Counted from the first letter of the stretch, positions 43,517-52,148 are shown. The stretch is DNA of 64,000 nt from Microcystis aeruginosa LEGE 91341 (GCF_015206885.1 NZ_JADEXY010000001.1:46988-110987), one strand, 5' to 3'. Translations and numbers: made by a program. The notes: generated from the letters alone by a model not told the origin.

Positions 43517-43704
43517 TCCTTGGCTTCCAGAAAAGAATCGGGTTGGCAAACTAGGATAATATAAGGGTTTTAGCCTATCCCGAACTCAGGTGTTTTAACT
43601 TTTATGCCCATCCTTGGCTTCCAGAAAAGAATCGGGTTGGCAAACTAGGATAATATAAGGGTTTTAGCCTATCCCGAACTCAGGTGTTTTAACTTTTATG
43701 CCCA
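43517..43704 (+). repeat. Exact 94-bp tandem duplication of a promoter/start region
   Basis: Units 43517-43610 and 43611-43704 are identical base for base and each ends TTTATGCCCA. The second ATG starts the TIGR02450 gene. The first ATG (43604) opens a 14-codon ORF ending TAG. Any promoter in the unit is therefore present twice. Confidence 0.95.
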
Positions 43705-43964
43705 AAAAACAGAAGTATCCCCATCTCTTGGGATCAAAATGGACGGCAAAACAAAAAACATGGGGCTGGCGACATTTTCAAGTGGTCAATCGTCAAAATC
43801 GCGGTCAATGGGTTTTTGCCGAATTAGTCGCTTCCTGCGATCCGACTGTCCGCTTCTGGATTAATGCTAAACAGTTGCAAGACGCGAACCTCTGGCAATC
43901 CGGTTGGCAAACCCTAACGGAAATGAACCAACCCGACAGCACCGACGAGATTATTGTTAATTAA
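43698..43964 (+). CDS. Trp-rich TIGR02450 family protein
   Basis: 88 residues with seven Trp, including SKWTAKQKTWGWRHFQVV, RGQWVFAELVASCDP and DANLWQSGWQTL, the pattern of the TIGR02450 family. It is found in cyanobacteria and some marine bacteria; the function is unknown. The start codon lies inside the second unit of a 94-bp tandem duplication, and the stop overlaps the edge of MITE D. The gene is thus boxed between repeats but appears intact. Confidence 0.85.
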   Translation: MPKKQKYPHLLGSKWTAKQKTWGWRHFQVVNRQNRGQWVFAELVASCDPTVRFWINAKQLQDANLWQSGWQTLTEMNQPDSTDEIIVN

Positions 43965-44101
43965 GTAGGTAGGCGTTAAAAATTATCAGATGCCCCCCTT
44001 ATTAAGGGGGGATTAAGGGGGGATCGGCACCCCCCTTATTAAGGGGGGCAGGGGGGATCGAACCTAAAATCCATTTTTAATTTAATTATAACCAGCTACT
44101 T
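43963..44101 (-). mobile_element. MITE family D, copy 3 (inverted, expanded hairpin)
   Basis: Runs AAGTAGGTAGGCG to CCAGCTACTT, the reverse complement of copy 1, with a doubled CCCCCCTTATTAAGGGGGG hairpin. It lies between the convergent TIGR02450 and DUF4335 genes, where the hairpin could also terminate transcription. Confidence 0.8.
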
Positions 44102-44118
44102 AAATGCAGTACAGCCTA

Positions 44119-45453
44119 TTACTGTTCCATAAAAGTCCGCACCGTGCCATCAGAACCAAGAACTAGACGCAATTGAGGATTACCAGAGATATCGAGGGGA
44201 GACACGAAAGGTTGATTGAGCAGGGGCATATTAGTGCGATCGAGATAGATTTTCGCCGCCTGTCCCAGGGGAATAATCTGTTTTAGGGAACCATCCTGAT
44301 TTAAGACCAAACGGTACTCTAGAGTATGCTTGAGACTTTCCGGGGGTTGCCAACGGGACTGAAAATATTCTCTGGTTTCTGCCACTTGGGGAATTGTATC
44401 TAGTAAGTTCGTCTCTGGGGCTTTAGCGGTACTTGTGGGCGGTTTGGAGTCTAAATTGACATTTTCGGGGTTAACAGGGCTTAGAGGCGGTAAATTGGGC
44501 AATTTTGGCGGTGCTGGACTCGGATTCATCGTGGTGGGGGGGACATTTGCTAGTGCATTTGTACCCTGAGCGCTGGTGACGGGGGGGGCAGTAATCGGGA
44601 TGTTCTGATTATTCGGTTCAATTATGATCGCCGTGCCGCCAGGGAGTGAACCTGTGACTGGTGGCGGCGGTAAAGTGGACGGCGGAATCACTAGGGGGAC
44701 GCTAGAGGGACGAACTGGGGCTGGAACGGTTGCCACGGGCGGCGGCGGCGGTAAAGGGGTTTTATTGCCCAAATTTGCTGGTAACTGCGGGTTTGGGGCG
44801 GCTGTTCCCGTGGGGGGTAAAGGCAGCGTTGGCAAGGGTTGGGGAATCTTGGCACTATTGGGATCGGTGGTTAAATCATTGTTGGCTAGTTCTTGCTGTT
44901 GATAAAATGCGATCGCTATTCCCCCGATAGTTATTAGGGCTGAAGCGATTAATCCCGTCCAGATCAGGGTATTCTTTCGAGTTTTCTGGCGAATTAAAGG
45001 GGGTATTAGGGGGCTTTCATGGTTATATTCCCCTAAAGCATTGGCTAGGTCGAATAATTGCGATGTGGTTAATTCAATCTCCTGTTTATCTCGATCGGTT
45101 AGCAGGGAACCTAAAAATAATTGATGCTGGAGAAGTCCCTGACAATGGAGAGAGGGTAAGGAGGGAAGATGACTTTCGGGGGAACCACTAGCCACGAAAG
45201 AGAGGCTAGAAACGGGACTAGAGAGTAAATTCTGCACATAATTAGCGACAATTTCCCCTAGGAGTTGTAATTGTGTGCGATCGCCTTTGATCGTCACCTG
45301 TTTTTCCTCACTCAATCTAGGATCATCAAAGCGCAATTGAAAGTGGGCATCCTTTAAGACATTTTTACCTAGCCAAACCGCTAGAGGCGAACTATTTCCC
45401 CAAATTTCTAGGGTACAGGTGGGGGGTGTATATTTGCGAATTAGATTACTCAT
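44119..45453 (-). CDS. DUF4335 protein with membrane anchor
   Basis: 444 residues. The N-terminal DUF4335 region (about 1-150: IRKYTPPTCTLEIWGNSSPL, LRFDDPRLSEEKQVTIKG) is followed by one membrane helix near 165-185 (TLIWTGLIASALITIGGIAIAF) and a long Pro-rich disordered stretch. The C-terminal part (about 350-444) holds LEYRLVLNQDGSLKQIIPLG and LRLVLGSDGTVRTFMEQ. It is cyanobacteria-specific with unknown function, and typically adjacent to DUF3038, as here (260-bp gap filled by repeats). Confidence 0.85.
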   Translation of the reverse strand: MSNLIRKYTPPTCTLEIWGNSSPLAVWLGKNVLKDAHFQLRFDDPRLSEEKQVTIKGDRTQLQLLGEIVANYVQNLLSSPVSSLSFVASGSPESHLPSLPSLHCQGLLQHQLFLGSLLTDRDKQEIELTTSQLFDLANALGEYNHESPLIPPLIRQKTRKNTLIWTGLIASALITIGGIAIAFYQQQELANNDLTTDPNSAKIPQPLPTLPLPPTGTAAPNPQLPANLGNKTPLPPPPPVATVPAPVRPSSVPLVIPPSTLPPPPVTGSLPGGTAIIIEPNNQNIPITAPPVTSAQGTNALANVPPTTMNPSPAPPKLPNLPPLSPVNPENVNLDSKPPTSTAKAPETNLLDTIPQVAETREYFQSRWQPPESLKHTLEYRLVLNQDGSLKQIIPLGQAAKIYLDRTNMPLLNQPFVSPLDISGNPQLRLVLGSDGTVRTFMEQ

Positions 45454-45469
45454 TTTTAGTTATCCGTGG

Positions 45470-45710
45470 GAATTATAAATTATGAATTATGAATTATGAA
45501 TTATGAACTGGGAAGCTTTTTTTCAGTGTTGCCAAAGGCACGGCGTAGCCGTCCAGTAAACAGTAATCAGTGAACTGAAAACTTACATCTGATAACTTAC
45601 ATCTGAAAACTTACATCTGAAAACTTACATCTGATAACTGATAACTGATAACTGATAACTGATAACTGATAACTGATAACTGATAACTGATAACTGATGA
45701 CTGATAGCCT
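45470..45710. repeat. Long heptamer arrays (AATTATG and AACTGAT)
   Basis: About four ATTATGA units at 45479-45505, then ACTTACATCTGATA and ACTGATA units from about 45585 to 45700, with nine or so consecutive perfect heptamers (period 7). It separates DUF3038 from DUF4335. It is not a CRISPR: there are no spacers. Confidence 0.9.
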
Positions 45711-45712
45711 TT

Positions 45713-46264
45713 TTACTTTTTACTTGCCAAAAGGGTGTGCCAGAGAAGGAGATGACTGCGGGGGCTGCTGTAGAAAAATAAATCGATTAATAATTTCCAG
45801 GCTAGGGAAATCAGGCTAGAATCGCTGAGATTATTTTCCGATATTTCTGGGTATTTTAAGCGAAAATTATCGATATAATTGCCCAAAAGTGTGGTTTTGA
45901 CCGGTTCTTGTCCTTGAGTTCCCACTTGTTCCAAGAGAATTACAGCGCGACGGATTAACTCTTGCTTTTTTTGGGCTAGATGACAGAGGAGGAGAACTAG
46001 AGAACGGATGTCCGCTAGGGAAAGTTTTGACTGGGGTTGCCAGTAGTGGGCAGCTAGGCGATCGCTTGTATCCAGATCTAAGGCTAATTCCTGGGCTGCT
46101 TGGGTGATAGAATCGGAGTCTAAATTAGCTAGAGAGACTAAAGCGACCAAAATCAGGTTTAAATAGCTATTAATACTCTCTAACTGCTCGTTACTGGGTG
46201 AGATAGCTAGGGGTAAATCCTCACCCGTGGAGGACTCGGCAGACTGAGGCATAGTCAAGGACAT
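45713..46264 (-). CDS. DUF3038 protein
   Basis: 183 residues from MSLTMPQSAES (ATG 46264; a Met four codons later is also possible). All-helical DUF3038 domain (LESINSYLNLILVALVSLANLDSDS, LADIRSLVLLLCHLAQKKQE). It is the conserved cyanobacterial partner of DUF4335; the function is unknown. It is divergent from the Na+/H+ antiporter gene, with 123 bp between starts. The ORF reads directly into a heptamer repeat array at its stop. Confidence 0.85.
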   Translation of the reverse strand: MSLTMPQSAESSTGEDLPLAISPSNEQLESINSYLNLILVALVSLANLDSDSITQAAQELALDLDTSDRLAAHYWQPQSKLSLADIRSLVLLLCHLAQKKQELIRRAVILLEQVGTQGQEPVKTTLLGNYIDNFRLKYPEISENNLSDSSLISLAWKLLIDLFFYSSPRSHLLLWHTLLASKK

Positions 46265-46387
46265 AGATAAAAGGAATTGCCAGCAGAAAAACTTGGGTTT
46301 AGGAGAAAAAATCACTGGTTCTAAAGTGTAATAATAATTGAGATTGTTCTTTTCTTGCACGTCCGCTCACCGATTGCCTCCCACCCA

Positions 46388-47959
46388 ATGAGTTTAGAAT
46401 CCGCTACCGATGAAGTCATTAAGCAAAATTTAGAACAATTTCTAATTGTTTTGTCCGTTTCCCTGAGTGTGGCCACGGTTTCGAGGATTTTTAGCTGGTT
46501 TCGCCAAATTCCTTACACCCTATTGTTAGTGATAGTCGGTTTAGGTTTAGCTTTCATCGATATCCGTCTGGTGAACCTATCCCCCGAACTGATTCTAGAA
46601 ATTTTTCTGCCCCCTTTGCTATTTGAAGCCGCTTGGAATACCCGCTGGCGAGATCTGAAGGATAATTGGATTCCCGTCAGTCTTTTCGCTATTGTCGGCG
46701 TAATTATCTCGATTTTCGGGGTTGGTTTTACCCTCGATGAATTGACCAATTTACCCCTATTTACGGCATTATTAGTGGGTGCGAGCCTTTCTTCTACGGA
46801 TCCCGTCGCTGTTGTCGCTCTTTTTCGCGAATTGGGGGCCAGTAAAAAACTCACCGTGCTTTTGGAAGGGGAAAGCTTATTTAATGATGGGGTCGCTGTG
46901 GTCGCTTTTGCTCTTTTGGTGGAAATTCCCCTCGGTGCTAGTGGTCTATCCTTAGAGACAACCATTAGCCGGATTGCCGCTTTTATCGGTATCGGGGTGG
47001 CAGTGGGTTGTTTAGTGGGTTTTGGTATTTCCTATCTGACTCAACGTCTCGATTTACCCCTAGTGGAACAGTCTTTAACTCTTGTGTCTGCTTACGGTGC
47101 TTATTTATTAACCGAGGAGTTCGGGGGTTCGGGGGTAATCGGAGTGGTGACTACGGGGATTATTTTGGGTAATTTTGGCTCTAGAATCAGCATGAGTCCC
47201 CGTACTCGCCTATTAGTCACGGAATTCTGGGAGTTTCTCGCTTTTTTTGTTAATTCGATCGTTTTTCTCCTCATCGGCGATCAGATCCGTCTCTCCAGTT
47301 TAGCCGATAATCTCAATTTAATTTTTATCACGATCGCCGCCGTGGTAGCGGCCCGTTTTCTGGCTACCTTTGCTTTAGGAACTGTTAGTAATGCCTTGAT
47401 GGAAACTAAAATTAATTGGCGAGAAAAAACGGTTTTATGGTGGGGAGGTTTGCGTGGTTCCGTTTCTATTGCCCTAGCTTTGAGTGTGCCAGTTATTTTT
47501 CCTAATCGTCAGGATATCATCGATATAGTTTTCGGAGTTGTTCTCTTTACCCTTTTGGTTCAGGGATTAACTATTCAAACTTTCCTATCGAGATTAGACT
47601 TGATCGGTGATCAACCAATTCGAGAAAACTATGCGGAACTTTTAGCCCGAAGGGTAGCTTTAAAAAGGGTTTTGGACTATCTTTCTAAGTTAGATAAATC
47701 TCCCGATGTTGCCCCCGAATTTTTTAGTTATGAGCAGCATCTCGTCAAAGAAAAGTTAAAGACTGTAGAAGCGGAAATACAATCTCTCAACGATAGTTAT
47801 CCCCAATTACAACTATTAACAATGGAACAACTTCGGGAAACCCTCCTAGATATCGAAGCTGATACCTACGCTGAATTTATTCGAGCCGGCCGTTTAACTA
47901 GCAATTTATCCCCCGTCCTCCAAGAAATTCTCGCTGAAAGTAAAATTAGTGAACAGTAG
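46388..47959 (+). CDS. NhaP-type Na+/H+ antiporter (CPA1 family)
   Basis: 523 residues from MSLESATDE (ATG 46388). Twelve or so helices. The CPA1 motifs LLFEAAWNTRW near 87, SSTDPVAVVALF near 143 and LEGESLFNDGVAVVAF near 165 (ND ion-binding pair) and GGLRGSVSIALALS near 355 are all present. A cytoplasmic C-terminal helical domain of about 125 residues follows. It exchanges Na+ for H+ in salt and pH homeostasis. No operon partner. Confidence 0.92.
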   Translation: MSLESATDEVIKQNLEQFLIVLSVSLSVATVSRIFSWFRQIPYTLLLVIVGLGLAFIDIRLVNLSPELILEIFLPPLLFEAAWNTRWRDLKDNWIPVSLFAIVGVIISIFGVGFTLDELTNLPLFTALLVGASLSSTDPVAVVALFRELGASKKLTVLLEGESLFNDGVAVVAFALLVEIPLGASGLSLETTISRIAAFIGIGVAVGCLVGFGISYLTQRLDLPLVEQSLTLVSAYGAYLLTEEFGGSGVIGVVTTGIILGNFGSRISMSPRTRLLVTEFWEFLAFFVNSIVFLLIGDQIRLSSLADNLNLIFITIAAVVAARFLATFALGTVSNALMETKINWREKTVLWWGGLRGSVSIALALSVPVIFPNRQDIIDIVFGVVLFTLLVQGLTIQTFLSRLDLIGDQPIRENYAELLARRVALKRVLDYLSKLDKSPDVAPEFFSYEQHLVKEKLKTVEAEIQSLNDSYPQLQLLTMEQLRETLLDIEADTYAEFIRAGRLTSNLSPVLQEILAESKISEQ

Positions 47960-48275
47960 GACTATTTTGGGGTATATACCTGAACTTTTTATTGTTCTAC
48001 ACGCGTAAAATTCTGACATGGGTTGGGTACAGATTCATCATTGGGGATCCCGAACTCGACACATGGGAGAGGAAGAGGCGACATCATATAGCATACACTA
48101 CCCCCATAACTGTATCCTAAGCTACAATTTAATAAATCTTTATATTCTTCTCCTTGGCTTAGGGATTCACAGGGGAAGGAGTCTCAGGTATTTTCCCCTG
48201 TTTTACTGCTTCTCAGGCGACCTATCGCCTTCCGTGAGGGATTGTGGCGCAGTGTGTCGGATTCGGTCATAGGGT
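47960..48275. other. 316-bp intergenic stretch with no recognised feature
   Basis: No gene, RNA or strong hairpin was seen. Short open stretches lack start signals and family resemblance. It may contain the degraded 3' part of the PIN-domain toxin gene that ends prematurely at 48276. Confidence 0.4.
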
Positions 48276-48377
48276 TCAAAATTTCGCTAACACGGTTTGG
48301 TAAATTGACTCTAGCAACCAGAGATGATCGATAATCGCCAGATTGCAAAGGGCAGAGGTATCGCTGACGACGATCAT
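48276..48377 (-). pseudogene. Truncated DUF3368/PIN-domain toxin
   Basis: Starts MIVVSDTSALCNLAIIDHLW, the N-terminus of DUF3368 PIN-like toxins with the first acidic residue (SDTS), but stops after 33 residues, against about 155-165 for the family. Its ATG overlaps the UPF0175 stop (ATGA). The downstream sequence does not obviously resume the fold. Confidence 0.75.
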
Positions 48378-48625
48378 AGCCAGCCTCGATCGCGCAGATG
48401 TTGAACATCCTGCTCAAAGTCTTCTACATCGTAGTGAACACAAATACCGCGATCTGCCAGCAGTTTTTGAAAGTCCATGACTTCCATCCCGGCAATTTTA
48501 CTGGCGCGACTGAGGGAAATCCGCTCTTGCTGAAACAGCGCAATGGCAATCTCCCGAAGCCAGTCGCCTTGGTTAAAGGTTTCGGCTTGGCTGAGTTTAT
48601 CCGGTAGGTTCAGGGTAATTTGCAT
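48374..48625 (-). CDS. UPF0175 antitoxin-like protein
   Basis: 83 residues from MQITLNLPDKLSQ (ATG 48625). The UPF0175 pattern FNQGDWLREIAIALFQQERISLSRASKIAGMEVMDFQKLLADRGI is a small helix-turn-helix domain, usually the antitoxin of a DUF3368 PIN toxin. The overlapping partner is truncated, so this is an orphan antitoxin. It might still repress its own promoter or neutralise toxins elsewhere. Confidence 0.85.
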   Translation of the reverse strand: MQITLNLPDKLSQAETFNQGDWLREIAIALFQQERISLSRASKIAGMEVMDFQKLLADRGICVHYDVEDFEQDVQHLRDRGWL

Positions 48626-48832
48626 TGAGACATCCTCACGCATATTTTTTTCTAGCCTGCCAGATCTCGGTTAAAGCTTTGGCTCTTCTGGTTTCTGTGT
48701 GAAAACGAGGTCTATACTGATAGAATATCCGTCAAAATAGCGCTGAAAATCTTGCCCGATAAGCATTTCACGATTCCATAAGCAAAAATTATCAGACAAA
48801 ATCGAGAAGAGCCATTAAATCTGTTGGGGTAG

Positions 48833-49348
48833 TTAGAAAGGAATATCGTCTAAATTTTCCTCCACTGGTGTGTCAGAAGGTTGCCAAGCGGAAGGATTAG
48901 AAAGTTCATAGGATGCGTCGTATTCAAAGTCCCCGGTGGAGACAGGTGCGACAGGTTTTTCCACCGGGGTTTTATTCGATTTGTGGGTATTGATTGGCAC
49001 GACTTTTTCTGGAGTCGGGGCCGTCATTTCACCGCTACTCACGCTACCGTCAAGATGATAGAGATGACTAATGACTAATTCGGCCCGTTTTTCCTTAAAA
49101 CCTTCGGGACGATCGATCGTCTGCATGGAGAGACGACCTTCCAAAATTACCCGATCGCCTTCATTATAGTTCTGAGCGACTTCTGAGGCTAAATTTCCCC
49201 AAGCTACGGCCCTTAAATTAGCCGGGGTTGCCTCGGCACGATTGGGAGAAAACTCGACTAACATTTGAGCGTAGGGAGTTTGATTATCTTGGGTATAACG
49301 TAATTCGGGACGACGGACAATTTTAGCCATTAAAATGCAACTGTTCAT
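48833..49348 (-). CDS. ssb: Single-stranded DNA-binding protein
   Basis: 171 residues. OB fold (MNSCILMAKIVRRPELRYT, LRAVAWGNLASEVAQNYNEGDRVILEGRLSMQ) with a disordered middle and an acidic tail ENLDDIPF, the conserved SSB C-terminus that recruits repair proteins. The missing N-terminal residues of bacterial SSB and the LVEFSPNRAEATP loop match the cyanobacterial form. It lies alone between an unassigned 200-bp spacer and a dispersed repeat. Confidence 0.92.
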   Translation of the reverse strand: MNSCILMAKIVRRPELRYTQDNQTPYAQMLVEFSPNRAEATPANLRAVAWGNLASEVAQNYNEGDRVILEGRLSMQTIDRPEGFKEKRAELVISHLYHLDGSVSSGEMTAPTPEKVVPINTHKSNKTPVEKPVAPVSTGDFEYDASYELSNPSAWQPSDTPVEENLDDIPF

Positions 49349-49410
49349 GGTCGAAAATCAGTCTGAATTTTTCTAATAAGTGGGTGGGTGGAATTAAATA
49401 TAAGATGAAC

Positions 49411-49475
49411 GTAGGTTGGGTTGAAGCATGAAACCCAACGCCCGCATGGGTTACGCTACCGCTAACCCATCCTAC
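49411..49475. repeat. Dispersed GTAGGTTGGGTT palindromic element
   Basis: GTAGGTTGGGTTGAAGCATG with inner inverted GGGTT/AACCC pairs and terminal CCTAC, a small cyanobacterial intergenic repeat type, between divergent ssb and the ABC permease gene. Confidence 0.7.
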
Positions 49476-49553
49476 AAATAATTGCGCCTTCCTACTTAGC
49501 ACCATTGTACTGAAAAAGTACAATGATCACCACTGTGGAGGTTAGGGAATTTT

Positions 49554-50549
49554 ATGGGACTCTGGTTAAGAAAAAATCTCTTTAACACTTGGTACAACGT
49601 CATCTTAACCCTTGCGGGTCTATTTCTCAGCCTCTGGGGTGGCTTAAGTTTTCTCGATTGGGCGATAAATCAGGCAAAATGGGCTGTAGTGACGGAAAAT
49701 CTCGGTTTATTCGTAGTCGGTCGTTATCCAGAACAGTCAATATGGCGAATTTGGCTGATTTTAACGATAATTGCGGCTTTATCGCTGTTTTCTTGGCAAT
49801 TAAACCGGGGTCGCTTCCCCGATTGTCCCGCTTTTCTGCAGCGCTGGTGGGGATTGATTTGGTTATTGACTTTACCTTTAATTGCTTGGTTACTATTGGG
49901 GGGATTATTTTTAAAGGCAATTCCCCTCGATGATCTCAGTGGTTTAATCTTAACTTTATTAGTAGCGATCGCAAGTATGATTTTATCTTTCCCCTTGGGG
50001 GTATTATTGGCCCTAGGGAGACAGAGTGAATTACCGGCAATTCGTTGGCTATCTATTGGCTATATCGAATTATTGCGCGGTTTACCTTTGTTGGGAATTT
50101 TATTCATGGCTCAGGTGATGTTACCTTTAATTTTACCCGCCGGAACCAGACCGGAACGGGTGATCAGAGCGATCGCCGGATTTACCCTTTTTGCGGCAGC
50201 CTATCTGGCCGAAAATGTCCGGGGTGGTTTACAAGCGATTCCCAAGGGTCAAATTGAAGCGGCCAGAGCTTTGGGTTTAAAACCGATTTTCGTTTTATTA
50301 TTGATCGTTCTACCCCAAGCTTTAAAAGCGGTCATTCCCGCTATTGTTGGTCAATTTATCAGTTTATTTAAGGATACTTCCCTACTGGCGATCGTGGGAC
50401 TGGTGGACCTCTTGGGTATGGCAGGATCGGTTTTGGCTAATCCGAAATTTATCGGCGATTATCCAGAGGTTTATCTATTTTTGGCGTTTATTTACTGGAT
50501 TTTCTGTTATTCTATGTCCCTAGCCAGTCGTAGGTTAGAACAGCGTTGA
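49554..50549 (+). CDS. Polar amino-acid ABC transporter permease (AapM/NatH-like)
   Basis: 331 residues. Extra N-terminal helices (TWYNVILTLAGLFLSLWGGL) and GRYPEQSIWRIWLILT are typical of general L-amino-acid permeases such as AapM. The permease core has LLRGLPLLGILFMAQVMLPL and the EAA loop AARALGLKPIFVLLLIVLPQALK. It imports polar or acidic amino acids together with partners encoded elsewhere. The RBS-like GTGGAGG precedes the ATG by about 12 bp. Confidence 0.88.
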   Translation: MGLWLRKNLFNTWYNVILTLAGLFLSLWGGLSFLDWAINQAKWAVVTENLGLFVVGRYPEQSIWRIWLILTIIAALSLFSWQLNRGRFPDCPAFLQRWWGLIWLLTLPLIAWLLLGGLFLKAIPLDDLSGLILTLLVAIASMILSFPLGVLLALGRQSELPAIRWLSIGYIELLRGLPLLGILFMAQVMLPLILPAGTRPERVIRAIAGFTLFAAAYLAENVRGGLQAIPKGQIEAARALGLKPIFVLLLIVLPQALKAVIPAIVGQFISLFKDTSLLAIVGLVDLLGMAGSVLANPKFIGDYPEVYLFLAFIYWIFCYSMSLASRRLEQR

Positions 50550-50557
50550 TTGGGATG

Positions 50558-50816
50558 CGGGGGAATTATGAATTATGAATTATGAATTGGGGTATGGGGA
50601 GAACAAATAAAAATAATCTCCTGACTCCTGAATACTGACTCCTGAATACTGACTCCTGAATACTGACTCCTGAATACTGACTCCCGTCTCCTGTCTCCTA
50701 ACCCCACCAACAGACTTATTCAGCAAACCCTACCTAGCTTTTTGTCATAAATATTGATATTATTTAACAATCAGCAGCAATTTATGGTAAATATATTTAT
50801 TTAGGAGAGCGAGAAA
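50558..50816. repeat. Heptamer and GACTCCTGAATACT repeats plus MITE A end
   Basis: ATTATGA units at 50567-50588, four near-perfect copies of GACTCCTGAATACT at about 50623-50680, then a MITE A right end (TTATTCAGCAAACCCT, ending about 50731). The remaining 85 bp must hold the promoter of the next gene. Confidence 0.85.
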
Positions 50817-51194
50817 ATGGCTGGATTCTTTGGCCTGTTTGGCAATAAGACGAAATACGTCGATGAACCGATGGATATGAGCGCACCGGAACCGAAAGAG
50901 GCTTTTTATTTGGAACCCGATGACGCTAAAACTCTCGGTAATATCGACTTTATGCGGACACCGATCACGATCCGACGTACTTTCCCGAAAACTGCCTCGA
51001 ATAAGAAGGGTGGCGAATCGATTAAACAGATTTCTTCTATGGAAGTCAGCAAAGTCACCGATAACGGTATTGTGGCAAAATCGGCTACTTCCGAGGCTAA
51101 TAGTAAGGCTAACGCTGCTAATGATAACGTTCGTCGCGCTAACGATGACAATATCAATCCTTTTCTGAAAATGGCCCGCGAAATCAAGAAATAG
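50817..51194 (+). CDS. Conserved small cyanobacterial protein, unknown function
   Basis: 125 residues, polar and highly charged. It starts MAGFFGLFGNKTKYVDEP, with a middle DDAKTLGNIDFMRTPITIRRTFPKT and an Ala/Asn/Ser-rich low-complexity segment before the C-terminus NPFLKMAREIKK. No membrane segment or catalytic motif. A strong RBS (TTAGGAGAG, 8 bp before ATG) and a dedicated terminator suggest a well-expressed monocistronic gene. I do not recognise a named family. Confidence 0.8.
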   Translation: MAGFFGLFGNKTKYVDEPMDMSAPEPKEAFYLEPDDAKTLGNIDFMRTPITIRRTFPKTASNKKGGESIKQISSMEVSKVTDNGIVAKSATSEANSKANAANDNVRRANDDNINPFLKMAREIKK

Positions 51195-51233
51195 TATAGT
51201 AAGGGGAGCATTGGCTACCCTTAAGATTAAACT

Positions 51234-51257
51234 TTGGTGGGGAAAGCCCACCTTTTT
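51234..51257 (+). terminator. Intrinsic terminator directly before aroE
   Basis: GGTGGG and CCCACC arms around GGAAAG, followed by TTTTTT (51236-51257). It lies 40 bp after the preceding stop and ends 2 bp before the aroE ATG at 51259, leaving no room for a separate aroE RBS outside the hairpin. Confidence 0.85.
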
Positions 51258-51258
51258 T

Positions 51259-52119
51259 ATGACCATTATTAACGGAAAAACCAAATTATTAGGCGTAATC
51301 GGCGATCCCATTGGCCATACTCTTTCTCCCCTCATGCACAATGCCGCTATCGATGCCTTGGGGCTAAATTATGTCTATCTTCCCCTCCCGATCGCCCCAG
51401 AAAATTTGGCAACTGCGATCGCTGGCTTGTCCGCCATCGATCTACAGGGTTTTAGCGTCACGATTCCCCATAAATTAGCAATTATTCCCTTATTATCGCA
51501 AATTACCGAGAAAGCAAGGCTAGTAGGTGCAGTTAATACCGTCTGGCGCACGGAAACCGGCTGGCAGGGAACGAATACCGATGTGGATGGCTTTCTCGCT
51601 CCCTTGAAATCCCTTGACAAAGATTGGAGTCGGGTGAATCCAGTTATTTTAGGTAATGGCGGCGCTGCCCGGGCGGTAGTGGTGGCTTGCGCCCAGTTGG
51701 GCTGTGGCAAAATTCATGTGGTAGGACGCAATCAAAAGAAATTAGATCCTTTTAAAGAAAGTTGGGCGAATACCAGCCTCTATGACCTCCTAGAAGTGCA
51801 TGGCTGGGACGAATTAGAGGGGCTGCTATCCACCACAGAACTCCTGATTAATTCTACCCCCATCGGAATGTCTCCCCAGGGCGAACAATCCCCAGTTGAG
51901 TTAGAATTATTAGACCTTTTACCACCATCGGCGATCGCCTACGATCTGATTTATAATCCCCGGCCGACCAAATTTCTCCGGTTGGCTCAGACTAGAGGGA
52001 TAAGAATTATTGATGGGTTAGAAATGTTAGTTAATCAGGGAGCGATCGCACTAGAAATCTGGTTAGGTCAACCCGTCCCCGTCTCGGTCATGCGGGAAGC
52101 TTTGTTAAAACAATTCTAA
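51259..52119 (+). CDS. aroE: Shikimate 5-dehydrogenase
   Basis: 286 residues from the ATG at 51259. Substrate-binding SPLMHNAAI and FSVTIPHKLAI (catalytic Lys), NTDVDGFLAPL, nucleotide-binding LGNGGAARAVVVA near 135, NSTPIGMSP and the C-terminal GLEMLVNQGAIALEIWLG are all present. It reduces 3-dehydroshikimate to shikimate with NADPH in aromatic amino acid synthesis. The start sits at the T-tract of an upstream terminator, so translation depends on read-through or a start site inside the hairpin. Confidence 0.94.
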   Translation: MTIINGKTKLLGVIGDPIGHTLSPLMHNAAIDALGLNYVYLPLPIAPENLATAIAGLSAIDLQGFSVTIPHKLAIIPLLSQITEKARLVGAVNTVWRTETGWQGTNTDVDGFLAPLKSLDKDWSRVNPVILGNGGAARAVVVACAQLGCGKIHVVGRNQKKLDPFKESWANTSLYDLLEVHGWDELEGLLSTTELLINSTPIGMSPQGEQSPVELELLDLLPPSAIAYDLIYNPRPTKFLRLAQTRGIRIIDGLEMLVNQGAIALEIWLGQPVPVSVMREALLKQF

Positions 52120-52148
52120 ATGCTAAAATCCTATTTCTGGCTTGATTT

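Noticed and set aside
45585..45705. Regular repeats that could suggest a CRISPR array
   Set aside because: Units are 7 bp, directly adjacent and without spacers; no cas genes lie nearby.
48018..48272. 84-codon open frame after the antiporter gene
   Set aside because: There is no RBS, no family resemblance, and its composition is unlike neighbouring genes.
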